Assembly: GCA_031269465.1 (NCBI GenBank)
Contig: JAISZB010000238.1
Span: forward strand, 1-41,082
Source of the DNA: Clostridiales bacterium
Lineage (GTDB): Bacteria > Bacillota > Clostridia > Lachnospirales > WQUN01
Direction: 5' to 3'
DNA length: 41,082 nt
Below are positions 1 through 8,185 of the stretch, piece after piece. The position numbers were made by a program, and so were the translations under genes. Position 1 is the stretch's first letter. Every line of letters starts with the position of its first letter. Below the pieces are notes generated by a model, which was not told the DNA's origin, made no database searches, and worked only from the letters and a program-made list of their open reading frames with translations.

Positions 1-1133
1 TTGAGCGCATACTTGGCGCCGCGCCCCAGAACCCTGCGAACGACTTCTGCAGAAGCGCCATCGTTTATCATATTGCTGGCAGCGGATGGCCTAAATGCAC
101 GGCTGCCGTGTCTTCTTCCTGCAATATCAATGCTTGCGCGCCCAACTTGATTCCCTGCCATCGTGTTGATAGCGCGATAATCGACTGGCGCATAAGGCGG
201 GAGAAGTGTTGCGAAAACGCTGGAGAAGGCCACGGTGTTAGGGCGAACATTATTAACGCAGCGTTGTAACGCGCTTTTTATCTCGGGAAGCAATTCTCCT
301 TCCCATGGGTCGTCCGTCTTCTGCTGTATGAAGTGCAGACGATTATTCTCAAAATCAATATTGTCAAAGGTCAGCGCGGCAACGTCGCAAGCGCGGATTC
401 CATTACGCGACATGAGCAGAGTGATTGCACAATTCCTGATTCCTGCCGGAGAGGACAAATCAAAGGAATCCTCTATGCTGCTGATTTCTCTTGGGGAATA
501 TACAGTGGGTTGGGGCATGGGATGGCGGTGGCGCGAAACGATTCCGGAGTAGTTCTGCTTTAGATAGTTGCTGTCAGCAAGGAAACGCAAAAATGGACCG
601 ATTCGTTCCCAGTATCTAATTGCCCCTAAGGCTAAAAATGCCGCTTGCACTTGCTCTCCTGTCAACTCCCGGATTTCTGTGCAGCCCAACTCCAAGAGAT
701 TCTTCAAGAATCTGCTGCAAATCCAATGCTTGCAGTCAATCGCATTTTGTCTGTTTCCATTTTCCGCGCAATTAACGAGGTATTCTTGAAGAGGACTCAT
801 AAGACCATCGGGCAGTTTGAATCTACTGGTCAAATCCGGCAATAGCGCATCCCTCCCATCAAGCCTTTGCAGCAGCCGATTGAGTTTGCCTACAATGTTT
901 TTCGCGCGAGAGATGCGGGAAGAGCATATGCGCAGGTCATTGACACAATAGGCAGCAAACCGCTCGCCAATTTCAGGCGAGTAACCATCAAGACGATTAG
1001 TTTTCATAAAATTTGACATTGAATGGAGGATAAACCGCGCGTCTCTCATAGTGCTTTCGCTATATCGCTCTGCTTCAAGCAGTTTATATAGCCTTGTTAA
1101 CAAAGTTTCAAACTAATCTGTATTGGTCTTCAT
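1..1133 (-). pseudogene. Tyrosine site-specific recombinase (integrase), 3' end outside window, amber codon at codon 7
   Basis: Reading the minus strand from 1133 gives about 377 codons open to the window edge, apart from one TAG at codon 7 (1115-1113). The start is an ATG at 1133 with AGGAGG 7 nt upstream; it begins MKTNTD, then TAG, then FETLLTRLYKLL. The C-terminal half resembles a tyrosine recombinase catalytic domain: the first arginine is in SRNGIRACDVAAL and the beta-hairpin lysine in LHFIQQKT. The box-II region reads RRHGSRAFRPSAAS, where H-x-L-R-H is expected, and the later LGH motif reads LGRG, so histidines usually found there are replaced. The protein is probably inactive or divergent. 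It lies directly downstream of the VirB4 relic on the same strand and fits as the integrase of a decayed integrative element. The family is fairly certain; whether it works is doubtful. Confidence 0.72.
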
Positions 1134-3057
1134 ACCAACACCTCCTGTATTTTTTGTGCAACGCACAATCCAAGTATACAGGGAACCCTTGGGAAATCTG
1201 TTGACAAACGGGACAATGGCGTTGCCAATCCGCATAAGCACGCAGCCCGCCTCGGCGTTGGTGACGTAGGATAACTGCTGCTCGGATATGTTCAGCAGCT
1301 TGGCAAGCTCGGCGCGGTCGCTGGCCGCTTGGTTGTTCATAACGATAAATTCGCTGTTGGACAGCATAGTCCGCGCCGTGACCGAATCCAGCAGATACTC
1401 CACATTCTGCGTTATCCCGGTCGGGTAGGCGTTACGCTTGCGGAACCGCCGCCACGCGGAGGAAAAGAACTCGCTGGAGAAGTTGTTTTCAAAGACGACA
1501 TGAAACTCGTCTATAAAAACGTGCGTCCGCTTGCCTTTCTTCCAGTTTTCCGATACGCGGTTTATCATGGCGTCCGTGATAACGAGCAAGCCCATAGTTT
1601 TAAGCTGGCTCCCGAGGTTCAGAATGTCGTAAACCACCATACGGCTCTGCGTGTTGACATTTGTAGGGTGGGCGAAGATGTTCAGGCTCCCGTTGGTGAA
1701 CAGTTCTAACGCTTTCGCCAGATTTTCCGCTTCTTTGTCGCGGTGGGCGCATAGTTCATCTTGCAATACCGCCAGCGTAGGCAGTTTCCCGCCCTTTTGG
1801 TAGGCTTCGTAGACGTTTTTCACGCATTTGTCGATAATGCCTTTCTCAATAACCGACAAATTTTTGTGGCGGTCAAGCTGCTCGAACAGCGACAAGATAA
1901 ACTCCGATTTCTCAATTACCGGGTCGTCGGTGGAAATGGCGATAAACACGATTTCCTCTTTCGCGCCGAAGGATTTTCCCGAACCGGGAACGCCCAGCCG
2001 GAATCCGTTGGCGTTTAAGAGATTGCGCTTGTAGCAGATAATCATATTGCGGCTGATGGCGTTCACACCGTAGTAAATCCCGCCCTTGTCGGACACTTCC
2101 TGAACGCGGAACGGGATAAACACGGCCACGCTCTCGGTCGTGAGCGTTCTAAGCGCGTCAATCTTGCGGACGCCGTAGAGCAGAACGGTGTTCAGACCGT
2201 CCATTTGCTGGTGTTTGAGCGTGGCGAACCGACATAAATGCTTGCGCCCGACACTAAACAGCGTTTCCGTGTCCGCGTCAAGCTGCTCCTTGTTGTCGCC
2301 GGTCAGCACGATTGTCATAACGGCGAACATCATACGCTAGTCGCGGGTCGTGAGGTCGTCGAGAAATTCTTTTGATTCTTTCCGCTGTAGTTCCATATCG
2401 TAGGGAATTACCGCCGAAAAGTTATTGTTCGTGTTCTGCCGCCGCTGCCAGTTCGTGATATTGGTTTCCACGCCGAGTACGCGCTTCTCCACCTCCCGCA
2501 CGGCTTCATCGGTAGGTATCGGGATTATATCGAGCGAAAGAATCATATTGCAGTTGAAGTCGCATAACTCCGCCACCATGCCGTCCTTAATGAAGTTGGC
2601 ATAGTCCCGCAGGAACACCACGCGCCCGAATTTGTCGCCCATGCGGAAACAATCTTTTTCAAACTCGAACGTGTCCGGCACGAGAAAATCCTTGAAGCTG
2701 TGACCGTAACGCGCAGCTTGCCGGAGATTGAATTGATAGCCGCTTTCCTCGCCGTGAAAGAAGTCATGGAGGATTTGCAGTTTGTCGGCCGCGTCCAGCG
2801 CCATAGCGCGGGAACCGAGCCTGTTAAAATGCGCCGTCAAGTCCGCGCCCGTGCGGGTGAAATAGTTTCGGGCTTCCTCGATACTTTTCTTGAACACGCT
2901 GACGGTTAGATACTTCATCTGCACAAAGCCGTTCGCGCCCATAGCTTCGTCCAGTAGAATCTTGTTGTGTTCGGCGCGGTATTTGTCCATCTCGTCGCCT
3001 TTGAGCGGAATGAGGATAGCCCGCTTAAATTCCTCGCGGTCGAGCTTTTTTACTATG
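1113..3057 (-). pseudogene. VirB4/TraE-type conjugation ATPase, broken
   Basis: The translation closely follows the VirB4-like ATPase of clostridial Tn916/CTn-type conjugative elements, which powers the mating-pair type IV secretion channel at the membrane. Visible parts are IEEARNYFTRTGADLTAHFN, FEFEKDCFRMGDKFGRVVFLRDYA, Walker A GVPGSGKS, Walker B HVFIDEF, and the conserved ARTMLSNSEFIVMNNQA and LLNISEQQLSYVTNA. Four lesions are visible. The N-terminus is cut off at 3057 by an inserted element. An in-frame TAG at 2339-2337 stands where the family has Gln (TTRD-stop-RMMFAV). About 40-45 residues between the Walker A segment and KSEFILSL are missing near 1920, which removes the stretch after the P-loop. 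The C-terminus diverges near 1185 and runs into the recombinase leader. It cannot work as it stands. Confidence 0.85.
1141..1146 (-). promoter_or_regulatory. Ribosome binding site of the tyrosine recombinase
   Basis: AGGAGG on the minus strand, 7 nt before the ATG at 1133. It decides the start and shows that the TAG at codon 7 lies inside the intended coding frame. Confidence 0.7.
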
Positions 3058-3075
3058 ATTCCAAATGTGCATTTT
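3058..3075 (+). repeat. Left terminal inverted repeat of the 2.2-kb element
   Basis: ATTCCAAATGTGCATTTT; perfect 18-bp match to the reverse complement of 5268-5285. Confidence 0.7.
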
Positions 3076-3153
3076 CACATTTCACCGTCATAATGACGAA
3101 ACCTCTGGCTTTTCAATCGTTAATGCGCTAAAACAGCTGCATGCTGGACAATA

Positions 3154-4685
3154 TTGGCGCATGCCGGGGAGGGGATGCAGGCGGACGGCAAGGCCGCCCT
3201 GCGGAATAAAGCGGCATGCTTCGCCGAGTCAATCGGCTTGGACATGCCGGATTCATTGTTGAAAAACCTCGCAGCCATGCCGGCTGCCGCGGCGGCGAGG
3301 GGATTCCACGGGAAAATGGCTGGCTTCGCATTCGAAGGCGCACGCTGCAGGACAGCATATTCCAGAAGCATGCGCGGCTTCAGCGATGGCGGAAGCTTCA
3401 GCGGCGCGCTGAAAAGCTTCGCGTTGGAGGCGCCGGCCGGCATTTTTCGCATCCCGGCGGAACGACGGCCTGCGGCCGCCGGATTGCAGCGGCCTCAGTT
3501 GGCTGCGGAGATCTGCTTTCGGCCTATGAATTTTTCAATTCCGGCAATTCCGGGGGCTTGTCCGCCGCCGAGAAGGCGCGCATGGACGGCGCCGCCGAGG
3601 CTCGGATTAAAGGTGCGGAATCCAGGGAGGACAAGCTTAAAGCCGCCTGGAAAGCCGATAGCGCAGCTGCCGCGAGCCTGGATCTTGAAGTCGCGGCCAC
3701 TCAGGAAAAAGTCGAATTTAGATATGAGGCCCTGTCGAAAACCGGATCGGCCCCTGAAGCCGGCGAAGGCGATCAAGGGGCTGCCTTGAAAAAGCGGCGG
3801 GCTGAAGATGATCTGCAAAATGCGGGAATCGAGCTGAAAGGCGCCAAAGAGGGGCGCAAAGCGACGAAGGCCGCAGCCGGCGAATCCAAGCGGGCTTCAG
3901 GCTCCGCGAGAAAAAGCTTGGCCGCCTTGGGGCGCGAGGCGAAAGAAGCTGAAAACTCCTTTATTAAAGCGGAAACTGCCGCAAAAGTCGGCTTTATTGA
4001 ATCCGCCGCCGAAAAAATGCCGGCAGTGGAAGGCGCCGCATTCGTCCCGGCCGGCTCCTGGCGCGCCAGCAAGAGGACAGTAGATGCGCTTTCCAAGATA
4101 AATTGCATTTATATAGGAAATATGAAGGCGAACCGCAAGATCGGCAGCGGATCATCCGGCGCGAAAGGCAAGAGAATCATGGCCGGCGTCAAGCGATTTG
4201 CAAAATCCGTCAAGCTTGAGGGCGCTTGCAAGATATCAGCCGGCGGCGGAGCATGCATATGCTGTAGATATGAAGGCAGCCTGAACGGCATGAAAAATGC
4301 GGCGGCAGCCGCAGCTTGGGCTGAAGGCGGGCTCCAAGGGCAGGCGCCCAAGGCGTCCGCCCGCGCCGACGCATCAATCGAATCAAAGGGAATTTTAGGG
4401 ATCTGCGGATGGAGACGGCAAATCGAAGCCCTTTTTCAAAGAGTGAAAGCGGTTGGATTCGACTCGCGTCAAGCAGGGGGCATGCAGACGATTGCGAACT
4501 GTTGGAGCCTGTCCGGCATTTTCCGCGCCGCTTGCCGCATCGGGCTCTGCGCGCAGGTGAAATTCAGCGGAGGGCTCGAAATGATGCGCGCTCAAAGCCT
4601 GGGGGAATGCGCAGAAAACACCGTCAACGGCGCAAGAAGGGGAAGCATGGAGGATGAAGGGATTATAAAGCTGTACGCAGCCTGA
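3154..4685 (+). pseudogene. Possible decayed IS4-like transposase (GC-rich ORFs)
   Basis: Two overlapping plus-strand frames (3154-3789 and 3216-4685) are long, Ala/Gly/Lys-rich and not confidently recognised. The only diagnostic stretch is ILGICGWRRQIEALFQRVK near 4400-4446. Its spacing fits the Y-x2-R-x3-E-x6-K signature of IS4-type DDE transposases, with the Tyr replaced by Cys. The rest looks heavily mutated: it is low in complexity (long runs of Ala and Lys), and the long frame may partly be an effect of high GC with few stops. The surrounding 18-bp inverted repeats support a transposon origin. Call with caution: it could be unrelated GC-rich noncoding sequence. Confidence 0.35.
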
Positions 4686-4689
4686 ACGC

Positions 4690-5267
4690 CCGCCGCATAA
4701 GCCATTTGCGGAAGGCGGCGGGCCTGGCGGCGCAGCTTCCGCGGAAAATCCCCCCGCGCCGATTCCGCGCTGTTTTCTGCGAGACCTGGAGCATGCGCGG
4801 AAGCCGAGCCGGAGGGCGAGCCGCAAGACGCCTTTGCGGCCTTTGCGGATGATGCTGCAAAATAGAACTGAATCAGACGCGGTTCGCCATTGCATAAATG
4901 ACCAAATTCTCCGCTTTTTCCGCTAAATAAAACTGTAGATACAATTTCCGCATGCATAGATCCGCCCTTTCGCCCGGCATAGGCCGGGGCCGTACTCGAA
5001 TAATGGCCGATTTCGCCCGAGAATCCGCGAAGCCCGCATGGATTGGGGGGCGGTCGTTTATAGAAAGCCTCCCGGCTGTGAATTCTGGACTTAATCCGCG
5101 CATGAATTCATCGTCCCCTTCAAGAAATCCTGCTTATGAATCTCAGCGCATTCATGAAAAGCGACATCTGAGCGCTTAAAATGCCCCGATTTTGTTTACT
5201 TTTACAAATAATCTGGATAATAGTACCAATTCACACATTTCTATTTGGTGATTTTTTTGATTTTTCA
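4690..5267. other. GC-rich noncoding tail of the inserted element
   Basis: No convincing gene on either strand. Short ORFs on both strands are biased in composition and have no ribosome binding site. Confidence 0.5.
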
Positions 5268-5285
5268 AAAATGCACATTTGGAAT
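5268..5285 (-). repeat. Right terminal inverted repeat of the 2.2-kb element
   Basis: AAAATGCACATTTGGAAT; perfect inverted partner of 3058-3075. Confidence 0.7.
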
Positions 5286-5297
5286 GACTAAATGAAA

Positions 5298-5331
5298 AAC
5301 CGCCTGTGAATAGAGATTTTCACAAACGGTT
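5298..5331. repeat. Imperfect hairpin flanking the inserted element
   Basis: AACCGCCTGTGAA pairs with TTTCACAAACGGTT around a short loop. There is no T-run, so it is not a convincing terminator. Confidence 0.35.
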
Positions 5332-5402
5332 GACGATGTTCGCAATAAGCCTGTTTGCCGGTGTTTTCGCGTGTTTTTAGGATTCTTCACAATAAACACG
5401 TT

Positions 5403-5886
5403 AATCAGAAAGCGCAGTTAGAGGAATACGCCAAAAGCCACAGCTTCAAAAACATCTTGCATTTACAGATTACAATATTTCTGGCGCACGGTTTGTGGCA
5501 GACCGCTCCGGCTTTGCAAAGATGATGGACGAGAAAGAGAGCGGCACCATCGGCGTTTGCCTTTGCAAAGATGTTTCCAGCCTTGCAGGGATTATTTGCG
5601 TGTCGGTCTGTGCATGGAAATTATGCGGGAAAACGGTGTGCGCCTGATTGCCGTAAATAACGTGCTTGACACAATCAACGGCGAGGACTATACGACGAGC
5701 CGGAAGGAATCGGAGGAGGATGTCGCTGATGAGATCGTCGAGGCATTCGCTATCGATGAGCGAAAGAACAATGATACCGATGTCGGATTAACTCCCAAAG
5801 ACTTGGGAGAATATGGCGATGATGTTTATTCTGATGAGGATGAAGCCGGACTCGAGGATGATACTGAGCTTAGCAACAGGGAATAA
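5403..5886 (+). pseudogene. Serine site-specific recombinase N-terminal relic (TndX/TnpX type), frameshifted, with acidic tail
   Basis: Pieces of a large serine recombinase catalytic domain appear in three successive frames. They are NQKAQLEEYAKSHSFKN (from 5403), DYNISGARFVADRSGFAKMM followed by TIGVCLCKDVSSLAG (from 5468), and DYLRVGLCMEIMRENGVRLI then AVNNVLDTINGED (in the frame of 5557-5886). In intact TndX/TnpX proteins these blocks are collinear in one frame, so at least two frameshifts are present. The nucleophile-bearing N-terminal segment is missing or unrecognisable. After GEDYTT the frame continues into an acidic 60-residue stretch of Asp/Glu that I do not recognise and that does not belong to the family. 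It is a relic of an integrative element, probably the same one as the VirB4 fragment. Confidence 0.7.
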
Positions 5887-5897
5887 AGTTGATAAAA

Positions 5898-5932
5898 GCG
5901 CGGGAGCGCCACGAAATTCGGTGCTCCTGCGC
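5898..5932. repeat. Hairpin downstream of the serine recombinase relic
   Basis: GCGCGGGAGCGCC and GGTGCTCCTGCGC pair around ACGAAATTC. It lies 12 nt after the stop at 5886 and could end transcription, but has no clear T-run. Confidence 0.4.
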
Positions 5933-6048
5933 ATACTTGTTGAGTTGCAGCACTTACTGGAATATGTACTGGATCGTTTATCGTCGATTTAAAGCATCAA
6001 TTAATCAACTGCAAACCCAGTCCCTATTTATATTTTTTAATTTCTTGA

Positions 6049-6600
6049 CTAATATCTTATGCCATCTACATCCTTTGTGATCTTACTAAAGACATTATGC
6101 CATATAATCTCACATTCAGATGGTACATAAGTATGAGGACAATTTGCAGCCGAGGCATACCTAAAAACAGGAACGCTATCAACCCCGTTCGTCCATGTGC
6201 GTATAAAATAACGTCCGCAGTTTTCAGTAGTCAGAACATTTGGATCGAAGCCGCTACGAACTCCCCAATACTGTAAGCGGTAATCGTTCATACTGCCTTG
6301 TTTGAAGTCATTCGCGCCCGCCCCATCAAATCTACCCATAAATGTCCATATAGGCAGTGGAGCGCCATCTAAAACGACACCAGTATTTTTTGGGTCTTTT
6401 GATCCTTCCATACCAAATAGCTCTGGTTGCGTCATTATTTCTATAGGAAATGAGCCAAGCGTCATGTCATTCCTGAGCCATTAGAATGCCCTGTGGCAAA
6501 TACCCGCCCTGAATCAATATTATATTTCTGCTTTGTTTGTGTGATAACTTCTTCAATAAAGGTCACATCATCAGCTGCCCCAGGAACAGTAAGACCGTAT
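6049..6600 (-). pseudogene. Alpha/beta-hydrolase esterase (PHB-depolymerase/LpqC-like), frameshifted and 5'-truncated
   Basis: On the minus strand the upstream frame reads DDVTFIEEVITQTKQKYNID then SGRVFATGHSNGSGMT, stopping at a TGA near 6462. GHSNG is a G-x-S-x-G nucleophile elbow, and DDVxFI...YNID...RVYATGxSNG is typical of esterase/polyhydroxybutyrate depolymerase-like hydrolases. The C-terminal part continues in a different frame (ORF 6465-6049, 138 residues) with WTFMGRFDGAGAND, DYRLQYWGVRSG and a late CPHTYVP that may hold the catalytic His. The break lies near 6465-6475. No N-terminus or start is recognisable above about 6600, so the gene is both truncated and frameshifted. The broad family is fairly sure; the substrate is unknown. 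Confidence 0.6.
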
Positions 6601-6615
6601 TGATTATGGAAACGC

Positions 6616-7211
6616 AGTTAAAATGTAAAGCGGATACCTTGCCAAAAAGGCTGTGGCATCTACTTCGCCGTTACTGATTGGCAATGCGGCGTTGATGCGG
6701 AGCGCCGAATCGCAAAGCGCGCCGCCAGGCGCTTTGGGGAATATCGGGAGAAGCGCAATGGAGTGCGCGCTTGCCGCTGCCCATGCAGCGGGCGTACATC
6801 AGCCGGCGCAATGCGGCAACCCAACAGGCTTCGCCCCGTCTGGGCGTCGCCGCGAATGCGCCGGACATTGTCAAAGGCGCCTTGGCCTATAATATGATTC
6901 GAATGCCAGAAGTACTTTTCCGCGAAAATTCCCCTGCAAGAATAGCTTATATAAGCCATTCTCCAACGCCTTTTTTTCTCCAAACAGGCTTTTGAGACCC
7001 GAATCATAATATGAAGTAAAAAAGATGAATCAGTCAGTTTTAGAGGCGCGTCTATTAACATGTATGAACTCTGCAGTAGAAAGCTCAGATTTTGAGACTG
7101 GATTTCAATTCGGAGACGAATGCGCCTGCTTAAGAGCTTGATTTTCCACTAGACGCAGTACAGTCAAGCCCCGAAATATGATCATTTGCAAATAAGCATG
7201 GATTCCTCTAT
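6616..7211. other. Intergenic; GC-rich patch at 6650-6900 with no recognised gene
   Basis: Short ORFs on both strands are arginine/alanine-rich, overlap each other, have no ribosome binding site, and resemble no family I know. I treat them as noncoding or as eroded mobile DNA. Confidence 0.5.
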
Positions 7212-7246
7212 TGATAACCCGGCTCCAAAATCGGTAAGTTTGGCCA
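7212..7246 (+). repeat. Degenerate type B repeat end
   Basis: The block TGATAACCCGGCTCCAAAAT followed by CGGTAAGTTTGG resembles the type B right end at 39620-39664 and 17107-17150. Confidence 0.4.
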
Positions 7247-7429
7247 CGCAGCGTGACCACCTCAGAAACCCAGATGAACAATTCTTGTTTATTTTAAAGA
7301 GTCTTTAGCAGGATCCTGATTAAGAGCTTATCCTGAAATAAGGCTCAATGCCGAAAATTCAGGATTCTTTGAATTTACAATAAGCTCGATATAATCTTTT
7401 CTCCTATTTACGAATCTCTAAATGTCAAT

Positions 7430-7798
7430 TCAAATTGCCTTTATCAAACTCTTTATGAGCTTTACTGCCCCGGCAGCCGCTGCTTCCGTAAGGAAAACTA
7501 CTATCGACCATACGATAATTACGAAGTTTTCGTCAAAGGCGACTAAAAATCCTCCATATCCTATCCCATATATATAACTAGGATGATAAATTTTTACTAG
7601 AATAGGATATAGAAGAAAGCAAATAAGCATCATCCATGACCTTTTAGCAAAAAGGAATAGAGCCGCAAATGTCACGACGAACGTCGTTGAGCATACGATC
7701 AGAAGCGCCGTTGTTTGATCAGTCGGCGTAGGCATGTAAAATAAAGGTATTATCAGGTATTGCAGCAGATAAATCAATAATTGCAGGCATAACGCCAT
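7430..7798 (-). CDS. Small membrane protein, function unknown
   Basis: 122 residues, almost entirely hydrophobic, with about four membrane-spanning segments: residues about 3-25, about 32-58, about 60-75 and about 85-115, with charged turns such as FAKRSW. The start chosen is ATG at 7798 (MALCLQLLIYLLQ) because AAAGGA lies just upstream; the longer TTG start at 7813 would overlap that site. The gene ends in TGA. No family was recognised, and no neighbour suggests a role: it stands alone between the esterase relic and the large surface protein, with a type B palindromic repeat just upstream of it. The frame, start signal and composition make it likely to be real. Confidence 0.55.
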   Translation of the reverse strand: MALCLQLLIYLLQYLIIPLFYMPTPTDQTTALLIVCSTTFVVTFAALFLFAKRSWMMLICFLLYPILVKIYHPSYIYGIGYGGFLVAFDENFVIIVWSIVVFLTEAAAAGAVKLIKSLIKAI

Positions 7799-7893
7799 TA
7801 TAATTCCTTTCAAGGGCTTTCACGCAACTCTCCTGTAGACTTTGTGCTTATATAAATAGTGGTGATGAAGAGATTGCCGCCATGATGCATTTA

Positions 7894-8013
7894 TATACCG
7901 ATTAGCAGTCAAACATACCGATTTTGGAACTTGATTATACACTTTCTAGGTACGAATTGCAGATACGCGCATTTCACGCTCACTGTATAATCAAGCTGCA
8001 AAATCGAAACAGA
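7894..8013. repeat. Palindromic MITE-like element, type B left end, right end truncated
   Basis: The left end TATACCGATTAGCAGTCAAA, then ACATACCGATTTTGGAACTT, then GATTATAC. The right arm GTATAATCAAGCTGC is present, but the outer right end is lost after about 8013. Confidence 0.65.
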
Positions 8014-8133
8014 TTATGGGAGGAGAAATGAATTGACGTCCACTTCTCTCACTTTACTATACTGATGAGCAGTCAATAAGCCAACATGGATTAACCGATG
8101 AAGAATTGCATAATTCCTCCTGAAAATCGGAAG

Positions 8134-8173
8134 GTTATCAACAAAAAAGGAACATTTGATGAAAAGCGGTATA
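8134..8173 (+). repeat. Solitary type A right end of the MITE-like family
   Basis: CAAAAAAGGAACATTTGATG followed by AAAAGCGGTATA, matching the right ends of the full copies at 31590 and 33199. It lies 12 nt beyond the stop codon of the 8186-12973 gene, whose last codons overlap another TATACTGA-type end. Confidence 0.65.
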
Positions 8174-8185
8174 GATGAATATGAA

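Larger units (their letters stand above)
3058..5285. mobile_element. 2.2-kb GC-rich insertion with 18-bp perfect terminal inverted repeats
   Basis: The segment is bounded by ATTCCAAATGTGCATTTT at 3058-3075 and its exact reverse complement at 5268-5285. It is clearly richer in G+C than its surroundings and separates the VirB4 fragment from a recombinase fragment, as expected of a transposable element that landed in a conjugative element. The interior has one long plus-strand ORF with a possible IS4-type C-terminal signature. No clear target duplication is visible (flanks ttactatg and gactaaat). The length exceeds that of most IS4 elements, so a nested insertion or rearrangement is possible. 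Confidence 0.6.

Noticed and set aside
235..845. Plus-strand ORFs at 235-552, 333-563, 568-789 and 645-845
   Set aside because: They lie antisense to a 377-codon minus-strand tyrosine recombinase frame that carries family motifs; they are shadows.
6660..7061. 133-codon minus-strand ORF in a GC-rich patch
   Set aside because: Arg-rich, overlaps other frames on both strands, no start signal; likely noncoding.
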